Assembly (NCBI RefSeq): GCF_013408525.1
Contig: NZ_JACBZM010000001.1
Coordinates: 1,488,001-1,552,000 of the forward strand
DNA from: Nocardioides aromaticivorans
GTDB lineage: Bacteria > Actinomycetota > Actinomycetes > Propionibacteriales > Nocardioidaceae
Length of the DNA: 64,000 nt
Reading direction: 5' to 3'
Shown here: one piece after another, positions 17,297 through 26,081 of the stretch
How positions within the stretch are numbered: the first letter of the stretch is position 1
Layout: every line of letters starts with the position of its first letter
Program-made: the position numbers and the translations under genes
The notes under the pieces: model-generated
The model's input: the letters and a program-made list of their open reading frames with translations, nothing else
What the model was told of the DNA's origin: nothing
Database searches by the model: none

Positions 17297-18883
17297 ATGA
17301 CCGACACCCTCGTCCCCGAGACCGCCCTGACGGACGGGCCGCCGACCACCAACCCGGCCGCGGACGCGCCGGCCAACCAGCAGACCAACTTCGCCTCGCG
17401 GCCGATGACCGGCGACGAGTACATCGAGAGCCTCCGCGACGGCCGGGAGATCTACCTCCACGGCGAGCGGGTCGAGGACGTCACCACGCACCCGGCCTTC
17501 CGCAACCCGATCCGCATGACCGCCCGCCTGTACGACGCCCTCCACACCGGTCCGCACGTGGACGAGCTGACCGTCCCCACCGACACGGGCAACGGCGGCG
17601 TCACGATGCCCTTCTTCAAGACGCCGACGTCGTCGGCCGACCTGCTCAAGGAGCGCGACGCGATCGCGCGGTGGGCGAAGATGACGTGGGGGTGGATGGG
17701 CCGCAGCCCCGACTACAAGGCCAGCTTCCTCGGCACCCTGCACGCCAACAAGGAGCTCTACGCGCCCTTCCAGGCCAACGCCGAGCGGTGGTACCGCGAG
17801 TCGCAGGAGAAGGTCCTCTACTGGAACCACGCGATCATCAACCCGCCGGTCGACCGCAACCTGCCGCCCGACGAGGTGGGCGACGTCTACATGAAGGTCG
17901 AGAAGGAGACCGACGCCGGCCTCGTCGTGTCCGGCGCGAAGGTCGTCGCGACCGGCTCGGCGATCACCAACTACAACTTCATCGCCCACTACGGCCTGCC
18001 GATCCGCAAGAAGCAGTTCGCGCTGATCTGCACCGTCCCGATGGACGCGCCCGGCATCAAGCTGATCTGCCGGTCGTCGTACACGGAGCAGGCGGCGCTC
18101 AACGGCGAGCCCTTCGACTACCCGCTGTCGAGCCGGATGGACGAGAACGACACCATCTTCATCTTCGACAAGGTGCTGGTGCCCTGGGAGAACGTCTTCA
18201 TGTACGGCGACGTGGACCGCATCAACGCGTTCTTCCCGCAGTCCGGCTTCCTCCCGCGCTTCACCTTCCAGGGCTGCACCCGCCTCGCGGTGAAGCTCGA
18301 CTTCATCGCCGGCCTGCTGCTCAAGGCGCTCGAGGCCACCGGCTCCGGCGACTTCCGCGGCGTGCAGACCCGCGTCGGCGAGGTCATCGGCTGGCGCAAC
18401 CTGTTCTGGTCGCTCACCGAGTCGATGGCCCGCGACCCCGAGCCGTGGGTGGGCGATGCGGTCATCCCCAAGCTGGAGTACGGCCTGACCTACCGGATGT
18501 TCATGATCCACGGCTACCCGCGGGTGAAGGAGATCATCGAGCAGGACGTGGCCTCCGGCCTGATCTACCTGCCGTCCGGCGCCGCCGACTTCAAGTCCGC
18601 CGAGGTGCGGCCCTACCTCGACAAGTACGTCCGCGGCTCCAACGGCGTCACCGCCGTCGACCGGGTCAAGGTCATGAAGGCGCTGTGGGACTCGATCGGC
18701 TCCGAGTTCGGCGGCCGCCACGAGCTCTACGAGCGCAACTACTCCGGCAACCACGAGAACGTGAAGGCCGAGCTCCTCTTCGCCGCCCAGAACCGCGGCG
18801 ACGTCGCGCAGATGAAGGGCTTCGCGGACGAGTTCCTCGCCGAGTACGACCTCGACGGCTGGACGGTCCCCGACCTGTTCTGA
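17297..18883 (+). CDS. FADH2-dependent phenol/4-hydroxyphenylacetate-type monooxygenase, large component
   Basis: A 528-residue member of the HpaB/PheA1 family (acyl-CoA-dehydrogenase-like fold) that ortho-hydroxylates a phenol using FADH2 from the adjacent reductase. After a disordered 35-residue start come [30 protein letters not shown] and [19 protein letters not shown], then the flavin/substrate region [16 protein letters not shown] and [18 protein letters not shown]. The order AraC regulator, reductase, hydroxylase matches rhodococcal phenol hydroxylase clusters, so phenol to catechol is the favoured reaction. 4-Hydroxyphenylacetate remains possible. The ATG follows GAGGAGACAACG. Confidence 0.88.
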   Translation: MTDTLVPETALTDGPPTTNPAADAPANQQTNFASRPMTGDEYIESLRDGREIYLHGERVEDVTTHPAFRNPIRMTARLYDALHTGPHVDELTVPTDTGNGGVTMPFFKTPTSSADLLKERDAIARWAKMTWGWMGRSPDYKASFLGTLHANKELYAPFQANAERWYRESQEKVLYWNHAIINPPVDRNLPPDEVGDVYMKVEKETDAGLVVSGAKVVATGSAITNYNFIAHYGLPIRKKQFALICTVPMDAPGIKLICRSSYTEQAALNGEPFDYPLSSRMDENDTIFIFDKVLVPWENVFMYGDVDRINAFFPQSGFLPRFTFQGCTRLAVKLDFIAGLLLKALEATGSGDFRGVQTRVGEVIGWRNLFWSLTESMARDPEPWVGDAVIPKLEYGLTYRMFMIHGYPRVKEIIEQDVASGLIYLPSGAADFKSAEVRPYLDKYVRGSNGVTAVDRVKVMKALWDSIGSEFGGRHELYERNYSGNHENVKAELLFAAQNRGDVAQMKGFADEFLAEYDLDGWTVPDLF

Positions 18884-18888
18884 GCCAC

Positions 18889-18957
18889 CCGGTGGTCGAG
18901 GAGGCCGTCGGCCAACCCTCCGTAGGAAGGTCCGCCGTGGGGGCGTCACGAGACCCC
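18889..18957. repeat. REP-like repeat copy downstream of the monooxygenase gene
   Basis: The blocks CCGGTGGTCGAGGAGG (18889-18904) and CGTCACGAGACCCC (18944-18957) are identical to those at the end of mftC (7436-7477), here enclosing 39 bp. This copy is intergenic. Confidence 0.65.
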
Positions 18958-18972
18958 CGCAGCCGCCCACCC

Positions 18973-19008
18973 GCTGGCCCGTCGCGATCCACCCCGCGAC
19001 GGGTCAGC
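18973..19008. terminator. Bidirectional hairpin terminator between convergent genes
   Basis: CCCGTCGCG (18978-18986) pairs perfectly with CGCGACGGG (18995-19003). GCTGG and TCAGC extend the stem to 14 pairs with one G-U. No T-run. It lies 90 bp after the monooxygenase stop and overlaps the end of the polymerase gene. Confidence 0.6.
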
Positions 19009-20122
19009 GGCGCTCGTCGTACCCGCCCTCGGGCGGCACCATCTCCAGCCGTACGCCGAGCAGGCGCACCGGGCGGTCGCGCTCGACCCGGTCGAGGAGC
19101 GCCACGGCGGCGTCGGCGAGCACGTCCGGGTCGGTCGTCGGCGCGGGGAGCTTGTGGCTGCGGCTGACGGTGAAGAACGGCCGGTAGCGCAGCTTGAGAC
19201 CGACCCGGAAGGCCGGCCGGCCCTCGCGCTCGATGTCGGCCAGCACCCGCAGCGTGATCCGCCGGACCGCGGCCTCGACCTCGGCCCAGTCCTCGAGGTC
19301 GGCCTGGAAGGTCTCCTCGCGACCGTGCGCCCGCGGCACCCACGGGGTCGCGTCGACCGGGCTGGTGTCCACGCCGCGCCCGAGGCGGTGGAACCACGGA
19401 CCCATGGTCGGGCCGAGCTCGGCGGCGAGCTCCGCGGCGTCGGAGCGGGCGAGCTGGTCGACGGTCTCGATCCCGAGCGCCGCGAGCCGGGCCGCCGTCT
19501 TCGAGCCCACGCCCCACAGCGCCCGGGTGGGCCGGTGGCCCATCTGCTCGAACCAGGTGTCGTCGGTGATCACGTGGACGCCCGGGTCCGGCTTGCCGAA
19601 GTCCGTGGCGATCTTGGCCTGCAGCTTGTTGTTGCCGATTCCGACGGAGCAGTGCAGGCGGGTGGCGGCCAGCACCTCGGCGCGGATCTCCTGCGCGAAG
19701 GCCACGACGTCGGCCTCGCCCGCCTCCCGCTCCCCTTCGGCCGCCACGAAAGCCTCGTCCCAGCCGAGCACCTGCACGACGACGGCCTGCCCGCCCCAGC
19801 GCAGCGAGCGGAGGGTCGCCATGACGTCGGCCGACGCGGCGTCGTACGCGGGGGCGTCGACGGGCAGGAACACGGCATCGGGGCACTTGCGGGCGGCCAC
19901 CCGCAGCGGCATGCCGGACCCGACGCCGAAGGCCCGGGCCTCGTACGACGCCGTCGCCACCACGCCGCGCTCGGTCGGGTCGCCCCGGCCGCCGACCACC
20001 ACGGGCAGGCCGGCGAGCTCCGGTCGCCGCAGCACCTCGACGGCAGCGATGAACTGGTCCAGGTCGACGTGCAGCACCCAGCGTCCCGAGCGCGCGCGGT
20101 CGTCCACCGCGGAGCCGCTCAC
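19004..20122 (-). CDS. dinB: Y-family DNA polymerase, DinB2-like, without the usual steric gate
   Basis: A 372-residue translesion polymerase. The N-terminus GRWVLHVDLDQFIAAVE aligns with HVDMDCFFAAVE of canonical DinB. Catalytic D20 and D22 are present, but the residue matching the steric-gate Phe/Tyr is Ile25. Mycobacterium smegmatis DinB2 has Leu there, begins similarly (WVLHVDLDQFLA) and uses ribonucleotides, so this looks like a DinB2 orthologue. The second acidic motif is LGWDEAFVA, and helix-hairpin-helix (ALWGVGSKTAARLAALGI) and little-finger regions follow. The GTG start overlaps the AraC stop (GTGA), so the polymerase is co-transcribed with a catabolic regulator. Confidence 0.92.
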   Translation of the reverse strand: MSGSAVDDRARSGRWVLHVDLDQFIAAVEVLRRPELAGLPVVVGGRGDPTERGVVATASYEARAFGVGSGMPLRVAARKCPDAVFLPVDAPAYDAASADVMATLRSLRWGGQAVVVQVLGWDEAFVAAEGEREAGEADVVAFAQEIRAEVLAATRLHCSVGIGNNKLQAKIATDFGKPDPGVHVITDDTWFEQMGHRPTRALWGVGSKTAARLAALGIETVDQLARSDAAELAAELGPTMGPWFHRLGRGVDTSPVDATPWVPRAHGREETFQADLEDWAEVEAAVRRITLRVLADIEREGRPAFRVGLKLRYRPFFTVSRSHKLPAPTTDPDVLADAAVALLDRVERDRPVRLLGVRLEMVPPEGGYDERR

Positions 20123-21060
20123 CGACGGGCTGCGGACGGCGGCAGCCCGTACCTGCGGCGGTAGGCGGCCGCGAAGCGGCTCGCGCTGGAGAAGCCCCAC
20201 CGGGCCGCCACGTCGCTGACCGTCGTCCGCGGCCCGGAGGTGAGGTCCGCGTGCGCCCGGGCGAGGCGCACGTCGAGGAGGTACTGGGTCGGCGTACGGC
20301 CCGTCCACTGCTGGAAGGCCTCCTGGAGCCGCCGCACGCTGGTGCCCGCGACGGCGGCCATGTCGCCCGCGGTCCACGGCCGGGCCGGGTCGTCGTGCAG
20401 CTGCTCCACCACCCGCCGCACGTGCCACGGCCGGGCCGGCACGGACCGCGCGTCGGCCGGGCGGCACAGGTCGACGAGGCCGGCGGCCACCGCGCCGGCG
20501 AGCTGCTGCCGGACCACGTCGCTGTCGGCGAAGAGGTCCGGGTCGTGCAGGTTGGTCGCGAGGCTGGCGACGAGGTGGCGCCAGGCCCGGCCGCGGCCCG
20601 ACTCGAGCTGCACCTGGTCGGGCAGCAGGTCACGCACGCCCACCCGGTCGCTGCCGAGCAGCCGCTCCGCCTCGACGTCGAGCCAGGCGGCGTCGAACTT
20701 CACCCCGAGCACGGTGCAGGTCGCATCCCAGTGGCTGATCAGCGACGCCGTGTCGGACCGGAAGACCGTGCCCTGACCGGCGACCGAGGCGACGGTGCCG
20801 TGCCGTCCGCGACTCTCGATGTGCCCGGTGATCGGCATGTTGACCTCGTAGGCGCCCGGGTAGTCGCAGTCGATGGCGACGTCGGCGCCCCACCCCACGT
20901 GGCCGATCAGCACCGGGCCGAGGTCGAGGGTGCGCAGCGTCAGCCGCGGCTCGTGGACCCCGCCGACGAGCCGGAGCTCGTGGGGGAAGTAGGCCTCCGC
21001 CACGACTCGCGAGGCATTGCCCCAGTCGCGCGGCGCCCGCCCCCGGATCCGCTCGGACAC
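20119..21060 (-). CDS. AraC-family regulator, probable activator of gcoAB
   Basis: A 313-residue protein with an AraC-binding-like N-terminus ([19 protein letters not shown]) and a C-terminal double helix-turn-helix ([40 protein letters not shown]). It is divergent from the guaiacol demethylase P450, as AraC regulators are in gco and eth clusters, and is a paralogue of the AraC at 15570. The GTG at 21058-21060 ([10 protein letters not shown]) is preferred; a GTG ten codons upstream is possible. dinB follows with a 4-nt overlap. Confidence 0.85.
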   Translation of the reverse strand: MSERIRGRAPRDWGNASRVVAEAYFPHELRLVGGVHEPRLTLRTLDLGPVLIGHVGWGADVAIDCDYPGAYEVNMPITGHIESRGRHGTVASVAGQGTVFRSDTASLISHWDATCTVLGVKFDAAWLDVEAERLLGSDRVGVRDLLPDQVQLESGRGRAWRHLVASLATNLHDPDLFADSDVVRQQLAGAVAAGLVDLCRPADARSVPARPWHVRRVVEQLHDDPARPWTAGDMAAVAGTSVRRLQEAFQQWTGRTPTQYLLDVRLARAHADLTSGPRTTVSDVAARWGFSSASRFAAAYRRRYGLPPSAARR

Positions 21061-21203
21061 GCCTCGCAATCTACCTGAGACGCAGGTCACAAATCGCCCG
21101 CGCGATCCGTGCCGCCGCCGCGCGAACGGTGTCGTCGCGGGGTCCGGACCGACCTACCTTCGCTGGCACTTCCCATCGCCACAGCACCACCGGAGGAGCT
21201 CCC

Positions 21204-22439
21204 ATGACCGCCGTACAGCAGCCCACGACCCCGCCGGACCTCTCCTGGCTGGAGTCGGTCTCGATGTCCCAGCTCGAGCGCAACCCGTATCCCACCTACG
21301 AGCGCCTGCGCCGCGAGGCACCGTTGGCGTTCGTGCCGGTGCTCGGCTCGTACGTCGCCTCGACCGCCGAGGTCTGCCGCGAGGTCGCCACCAGCCCCGA
21401 CTTCGAGGCCGTGATCACGCCCGCCGGGGGACGGACCTTCGGCCACCCCGCGATCATCGGCGTCAACGGCGACATCCACGCCGACCTGCGCGGCATGGTC
21501 GAGCCGCAGCTCCAGCCCGTCGAGGTGGACCGGTGGGTGGACGACCTGGTCCGTCCGATCGCCCGGCGCTACCTGGAGGCCTTCGAGGACTCGGGCCGCG
21601 CCGAGCTGGTCGGCGACTACTGCGAGCCCGTGAGCGTCCGGTCGCTCGGCGACCTCCTCGGCCTGCAGTCGGTGTCCTCGGACCAGCTGCGCGACTGGTT
21701 CCACAAGCTCAACCGCTCGTTCACCAACGCCGGCGTCGACGAGGACGGCGAGTTCCTCAACCCCGAGGGGTTCCGGGAGGGCGACGAGGCGAAGGCGGAG
21801 ATCCGAGCCACCGTCGACCCGCTCATCGACCAGTGGATCGCCGAGCCGGCCGACACCGCCATCTCGCACTGGCTGCACGACGGGATGCCTCCCGGCCAGA
21901 CCCGCGAGCGGGAGTACATCTACCCGACCATCTACGTCTACCTCCTCGGCGCGATGCAGGAGCCGGGCCACGGCCTCGCCTCGACCCTCGTCGGGCTGTT
22001 CAGCCGTCCCGAGCAGATGGAGGAGGTCGTCGACGACCCGGCCCTCATCCCCCGCGCGATCTCGGAGGGCATGCGCTGGACCTCGCCGATCTGGTCCGCC
22101 ACGGCGCGCATCTCGACCCGCGACGTCACGGTCGCCGGCGTCGACCTCCCGGCCGGGACGCCGGTGATCCTGTCGTACGGCGCCGCGAACCACGACACCG
22201 GCCGGTACGACGCCCCCACGGAGTTCGACCTGCACCGACCGCCCCTGCCCCACCTCGCCTTCGGTGCCGGCAACCACGCCTGCGCCGGCATCTACTACGC
22301 CAACCAGGTCATGCGGATCGCGATGGAGGAGCTGTTCGAAGCGATCCCCAACCTGGAGCGCGACACCTCCGAGAACGTGGAGTTCTGGGGCTGGGGCTTC
22401 CGCGGCCCGACCACGCTGCACTGCACGTGGGAGGTGTGA
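21204..22439 (+). CDS. gcoA: Cytochrome P450 guaiacol O-demethylase GcoA (CYP255A-type)
   Basis: A 411-residue P450 that O-demethylates guaiacol to catechol and formaldehyde. The heme motif is [10 protein letters not shown] with C360, ExxR is EGMR, and the I-helix has the unusual GAMQEPGHG in place of AGxDTT, as in GcoA. From recalled GcoA structures, pocket residues F75, I81, F169, V241, G245, I292, T296 and F395 correspond, with a constant offset of +4, to F79, I85, F173, V245, G249, I296, T300 and F399 here. All are identical. The ATG at 21204 follows GGAGGAG. gcoB starts 1 nt after its stop. Confidence 0.94.
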   Translation: MTAVQQPTTPPDLSWLESVSMSQLERNPYPTYERLRREAPLAFVPVLGSYVASTAEVCREVATSPDFEAVITPAGGRTFGHPAIIGVNGDIHADLRGMVEPQLQPVEVDRWVDDLVRPIARRYLEAFEDSGRAELVGDYCEPVSVRSLGDLLGLQSVSSDQLRDWFHKLNRSFTNAGVDEDGEFLNPEGFREGDEAKAEIRATVDPLIDQWIAEPADTAISHWLHDGMPPGQTREREYIYPTIYVYLLGAMQEPGHGLASTLVGLFSRPEQMEEVVDDPALIPRAISEGMRWTSPIWSATARISTRDVTVAGVDLPAGTPVILSYGAANHDTGRYDAPTEFDLHRPPLPHLAFGAGNHACAGIYYANQVMRIAMEELFEAIPNLERDTSENVEFWGWGFRGPTTLHCTWEV

Positions 22440-22440
22440 G

Positions 22441-23454
22441 GTGACGGTCACCATCGGCGAGCGCCGGGTCGAGGCCGCCGCGGGCCAGACCGTGCTCGAG
22501 ACGTTGCTGCGGGCCGGGGTGTGGATGCCGAACTCCTGCAACCAGGGGACCTGCGGCACTTGCAAGCTGCAGGTCGTCGCCGGCGTGGTCGACCACGGCG
22601 ACTCCCCGCTCGACACGCTCACCCCGGACGAGCGCGCGGCCGGCCTCGCGCTGGCCTGCCAGGCCCGGCCGTGCGGTGACACGGAGGTCGCGCTGCGCGG
22701 CGACGTCGCGGGCCGGACCACCCATCCCCTGCGCGACCTCGTCGCCACCGTGGTCGCCGTCGAGGACGTCGCCCGCGACACCCGGCGGATCCTGCTCGGG
22801 CTCGACGAGCCGCTGGCGTTCAGCGCCGGCCAGTACGTCGAGCTGGTCGTCCCCGGGAGCGGCGAGCGGCGCGCGTACTCCCTCGCCAACACCGCCGACG
22901 AGGACAAGGTCCTCGAGCTCCACGTGCGCCGAGTCCGAGGTGGGGTGGCCAGCGACCGCTGGCTGTTCGGCAGCGTCGCCGTCGGCGAGCGGGTCCGGGC
23001 GACCGGCCCGCTGGGCGACTTCCACGTGCCCGCGGCGGAGGAGGACGACGGCGAGCCGATGGTCCTGATCGGGGGCGGCACCGGCCTCGCCCCGCTGGTG
23101 GGCATCGTCCGCACCGCCCTCGAGCGCCACCCCGGTCGTGAGGTCCTCCTCTTCCACGGTGTCCGCGGGCGGGCCGACCTCTACGACGTGGGCCGGCTCG
23201 AGGAGCTCGCGGGCGCCCACCGGGGGTTCCGCTTCGTCCCCGTCCTCTCCGAGGAGCAGGGGACGCCCCATCGCACCGGCTTCCCGACCGACGCCTTCCT
23301 CGACGACGTCCCCAGCGCCCGCGGCTGGTCCGGCTGGCTCTGCGGACCGCCGCCGATGGTCGAGGCGGGCGTGCGGGCGTTCAAGCGGCGCCGGATGGCG
23401 CCGCGGCTGATCCACCGCGAGAAGTTCACCCCCGCCGACGACCAGGAGTCCTGA
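22441..23454 (+). CDS. gcoB: Three-domain P450 reductase GcoB (2Fe-2S ferredoxin fused to FAD/NADH reductase)
   Basis: A 337-residue single-chain redox partner that passes electrons from NADH through FAD and a plant-type [2Fe-2S] cluster to GcoA. Cluster ligands are C33, C38, C41 and C73 (SCNQGTCGTCKL...LAC). FAD binding is shown by RAYSLAN, the nucleotide-binding domain by IGGGTGLAPLVG and the C-terminal LCGPPPMVEAG. The ferredoxin-reductase fusion is the hallmark of GcoB; most bacterial P450 systems use separate proteins. GTG start 1 nt after gcoA with GGGAGG inside the end of gcoA. Confidence 0.94.
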   Translation: MTVTIGERRVEAAAGQTVLETLLRAGVWMPNSCNQGTCGTCKLQVVAGVVDHGDSPLDTLTPDERAAGLALACQARPCGDTEVALRGDVAGRTTHPLRDLVATVVAVEDVARDTRRILLGLDEPLAFSAGQYVELVVPGSGERRAYSLANTADEDKVLELHVRRVRGGVASDRWLFGSVAVGERVRATGPLGDFHVPAAEEDDGEPMVLIGGGTGLAPLVGIVRTALERHPGREVLLFHGVRGRADLYDVGRLEELAGAHRGFRFVPVLSEEQGTPHRTGFPTDAFLDDVPSARGWSGWLCGPPPMVEAGVRAFKRRRMAPRLIHREKFTPADDQES

Positions 23455-23455
23455 C

Positions 23456-23752
23456 ATGCCCACCCTGACCGTCCTCTACGGCACCCCGACCGACCCGGAC
23501 GCCTTCCGCCGCCACTACGAGGCCGTGCACGTCCCGCTGGCGACGGCGCTGCCGGGGGCGACCGCGGTGCGGTACGCGCTCGACGTCGTCACCCTCGCCG
23601 GCGATGCGCCGGTGTTCGCGAGCTTCCGTGCGGAGTTCCCGACGCGGGCGTCGCTCGACGCCGCGCTCGCGTCGCCGGAGGGCCAGGCCGCTCAGGCGGA
23701 CGTGCCGGCGTTCGCCAGCGGCGGCGTGACCATCCTCGTCGAGGGCGACTGA
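23456..23752 (+). CDS. EthD-like small protein of the gco operon
   Basis: A 98-residue dimeric alpha-beta barrel protein of the EthD family (LTVLYGTPTDPDAFRRHYE, then HVPLATALPG). EthD is required with the P450 system for ethyl tert-butyl ether degradation in Rhodococcus ruber, but its chemistry is unknown. Start ATG 1 nt after the gcoB stop with AGGAG. Its last 61 bp overlap the convergent MFS transporter gene. Confidence 0.85.
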   Translation: MPTLTVLYGTPTDPDAFRRHYEAVHVPLATALPGATAVRYALDVVTLAGDAPVFASFRAEFPTRASLDAALASPEGQAAQADVPAFASGGVTILVEGD

Positions 23753-24963
23753 GCGGGCGCCGGCGAGAGCACCCAGTTGGCGACGCCGGCGAGCAGCACG
23801 AGCGTCGCCGCCACCACGGGTACGACGAGCGCGGCGCCCGTCCCGAACCGGTCGGCCAGGGTGCCGGTGAGCACCGATGCGCTCGCCTGGCCGACGATGA
23901 CCGCCGAGCCGAGCATCGTCATCACGGTGGCCGAGCGGCCGACGGGGCTGCGCAGGGCGCCGAGGCTGTACTGCGTGACCATCGTCGGGCCGACGCCGAC
24001 GCCGACCACCAGCAGGAGCAGCGACATCTGGGCGACCGAGCCGACGAACGGCAGCACCGCGGTGCCGGCGACGAGCACGCCGGCGAACACCAGCCAGCGG
24101 GCGCGGAGCGTGAAGGATGCGGGGAAGAGCGCCACGCCGAGGGCGAAGGCCGCGGAGCCGATGCCCATGACGCCGTACACGAGCCCGGCGCCCTCGGCGT
24201 TGCCGTGGTCGCCCATGAACGCGGTGAGCGAGGTGAGCATCGAGCCGAAGAAGAGGCCGACGCCGAGGATGCCCGCGATGACCACGACGAGTGCCGGACG
24301 GGCCAGCTCGGCGGCCGGTGCGGTCTCGACGGCCGTGCCCCGGGCCGAGCGCACCGCGGTCGCGCTGGGGTGCACGGCGAACGCCGACACGAAGACGAGG
24401 GTGACGACCGCGGCCGCGGCGACCGGCGCCCACGGGTCGAGGGCGGTGCCGAGCACGCCGACGAGGAACGGCCCGACGATGAAGACCATCTCGTCGGCTG
24501 CCGACTCGTAGGCCATCGTCGCGTCGAAGGTGCGCTCACGGCGGGCCGGCGAGATCCGCGCGGCGATGATCTCGACGAGTCGGCTGCGCGACATCGGCGC
24601 GATCTGCGGCGCCGTGGCACCGACCAGGAAGGCGACGGCGAGCACCGCGGCGCCGGGCAGCGGGCTGTAGACCACCCACGCCATGAGGCCGAGCGCGGTC
24701 GTCGACGCGAGCCCCGCGACGAGGAGGACCGGTCGCTGGCCGAACCGGTCGGCGGCCGCGCCGAGCAGCGGGCCGAAGCAGGCGGCGCCGAGGCCGACCA
24801 TGGCCGAGCTCAGGCCCCCGAAGGCGAGCGAGTCACGGCCGGAGACGACGAGCGTGAGCACGCCGACGACCATCATCGCGTAGGGCAGGCGGGCGACGAG
24901 CGCGATCGGGAAGTACGACGGCCCGGTCGCGCGGATCAGTGTTGCGGGGTGGTGCTGGCTCAT
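23692..24963 (-). CDS. MFS transporter
   Basis: A 423-residue major-facilitator protein with about twelve membrane segments. The loop between segments 2 and 3 contains GAAADRFGQRPVL, the family signature (GxxxDRxGRRxx), and a later repeat reads TGTLADRFGTGAALV. The ATG at 24961-24963 begins MSQHHPATLIRATGPSYFP. Its position back-to-back with the gco operon suggests movement of an aromatic compound, but it resembles general drug/sugar-type transporters and the substrate is unknown. The 3' end overlaps the EthD gene by 61 bp. Confidence 0.85.
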   Translation of the reverse strand: MSQHHPATLIRATGPSYFPIALVARLPYAMMVVGVLTLVVSGRDSLAFGGLSSAMVGLGAACFGPLLGAAADRFGQRPVLLVAGLASTTALGLMAWVVYSPLPGAAVLAVAFLVGATAPQIAPMSRSRLVEIIAARISPARRERTFDATMAYESAADEMVFIVGPFLVGVLGTALDPWAPVAAAAVVTLVFVSAFAVHPSATAVRSARGTAVETAPAAELARPALVVVIAGILGVGLFFGSMLTSLTAFMGDHGNAEGAGLVYGVMGIGSAAFALGVALFPASFTLRARWLVFAGVLVAGTAVLPFVGSVAQMSLLLLVVGVGVGPTMVTQYSLGALRSPVGRSATVMTMLGSAVIVGQASASVLTGTLADRFGTGAALVVPVVAATLVLLAGVANWVLSPAPAQSPSTRMVTPPLANAGTSA

Positions 24964-25099
24964 GTCCTCGAGGTCCTGCGGTCGGGTGCCGCCTTGGACC
25001 GCCGGAGCGAGCCGGCGCGAGGTAGATACACGAGTGGATCCGTTGCGTCCATGGTACGCCGCCAGGTGACGCCGGCGGCAATCCCCGGACCGGTTTGAG

Positions 25100-25105
25100 T
25101 AGGGT
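25100..25105 (+). promoter_or_regulatory. -10 box, leaderless start of the thioesterase gene
   Basis: TAGGGT ends 7 nt before the ATG at 25113, with no Shine-Dalgarno sequence. Confidence 0.45.
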
Positions 25106-25112
25106 CCGGGGC

Positions 25113-25610
25113 ATGAGCACGCAGCCGACGTACGACCAGCTCGCCCCCCTGCCCGCGTTCGCGGAGCAGCCGGTCCCGATGGGGTTCGAGGACATGAACG
25201 GCTTCCTCAACGTCCGGCACTACCTCGGCATCGGCAGCGAGGGCCTCGACGAGTCGCTGCACTCCGTCGGCATCCCGTTCAACTGGCCCCTCGTGAGCGG
25301 CTTCGCCTGCCTGTCGGCCGAGCACCACCTGACCTACCTGCACGAGCTGAAGAGCGGCGACCAGATGTCGGTCCGGGTCCGCCTCGTCGGCCGCTCCGAC
25401 CGCGCCGCGCACGCGGTGGTCTACATCCTCGACGACACCAACCAGCGGGTGGCCTGCGTCTTCGAGGAGATCCTGCTCTGCGTGCGGCTCGAGGACCGCA
25501 AGACCGCCCCGTGGCCGGCCGAGGTCGCCGAGGGCCTCGACAAGCGGGTCGCCGAGCACGCCGCCATCGGGTGGGAGCCCGCGCTGTCGGGGAGCCTGGC
25601 GCTGCGCTGA
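25113..25610 (+). CDS. Hotdog-fold thioesterase
   Basis: A 165-residue 4-hydroxybenzoyl-CoA/acyl-CoA thioesterase-like protein. The N-terminal motif GFEDMNGFLNVRHYLGIG matches the active-site helix region (D-x-N-G-x-x-N) of the fold, and HHLTYLHELKSGDQMSVRVR is the conserved second strand pair. It is monocistronic with a leaderless-type promoter. A TTG six codons upstream could be an alternative start. The acyl-CoA substrate is not evident. Confidence 0.75.
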   Translation: MSTQPTYDQLAPLPAFAEQPVPMGFEDMNGFLNVRHYLGIGSEGLDESLHSVGIPFNWPLVSGFACLSAEHHLTYLHELKSGDQMSVRVRLVGRSDRAAHAVVYILDDTNQRVACVFEEILLCVRLEDRKTAPWPAEVAEGLDKRVAEHAAIGWEPALSGSLALR

Positions 25611-25620
25611 GCCGGGTGCG

Positions 25621-25708
25621 GGAATCCCCCGCTGAGCGGGGATTCCTGCGCTTGATGACGGTTGCAACGGCCGACAACCGTCAGCTTCCCCGCTCCGGCG
25701 GGGATTCC
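25621..25708. repeat. Triple-hairpin palindromic element between convergent genes
   Basis: Hairpin 1 (25621-25646) pairs GGAATCCCC with GGGGATTCC. Hairpin 2 (25657-25682) pairs GACGGTTG with CAACCGTC. Hairpin 3 (25687-25704) pairs TCCCCGC with GCGGGGA around TCCG. Hairpins 1 and 3 share GCGGGGATTCCTGC at 25636 and 25698, a 62-bp period. It lies between two converging genes, so it may serve as a bidirectional terminator. Resemblance to type I-E CRISPR repeats is discussed in the findings. Confidence 0.6.
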
Positions 25709-25715
25709 TGCAGCG

Positions 25716-26069
25716 CTACAGCTGCTGCTCCTCCACCAGCACCCGGATGCCGGGCAGCAACGCCAGCGCGTTGACCACCACGGAGAAGACGAGCAGCGCC
25801 ACCGCCCAGTCCTCGTGGCCGGCGTCCCACAGCGCGAGGGACGCCAGCCCGAAGACGACGACCTTCACGATCGGGCGCACCCAGGTGCCGCCGAACCGCG
25901 CCTTCGGCGAGGCGAAGAGGAACCACGCCGCCATCGCCACGAGCGGCAGCAGCCACACCAGCAGCCAGCGGGGGTCGTGGTCCCAGCCCCACACGCCGAA
26001 CGCCGCCACCGCCAGCAGCTCGTCGACGAACACCAGCGCCAGCACCGACCACCCGAAGATCGCACCCAC
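25716..26069 (-). CDS. YrdB-family (DUF2568) small membrane protein
   Basis: A 117-residue protein with four hydrophobic segments, beginning MGAIFGWSVLALVFVDELLA and containing RFGGTWVRPIVKVVVFGLA, characteristic of the YrdB family. Its function is unknown. GTG start at 26067-26069 without a Shine-Dalgarno sequence. It lies exactly 12 nt from one arm of a perfect inverted repeat shared with the divergent gene at 26152. Confidence 0.82.
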   Translation of the reverse strand: MGAIFGWSVLALVFVDELLAVAAFGVWGWDHDPRWLLVWLLPLVAMAAWFLFASPKARFGGTWVRPIVKVVVFGLASLALWDAGHEDWAVALLVFSVVVNALALLPGIRVLVEEQQL

Positions 26070-26081
26070 ACCGGGATCATC

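Noticed and set aside
16699-18883. HsaAB steroid hydroxylase
   Set aside because: The large component has HpaB/PheA1 motifs rather than HsaA ones, and no other steroid ring genes are adjacent.
25621-25712. Two-repeat CRISPR array
   Set aside because: The period fits, but the repeats differ in their left arms, the putative spacer is itself a perfect hairpin, and there are no cas genes or leader. Kept only as a finding to test.
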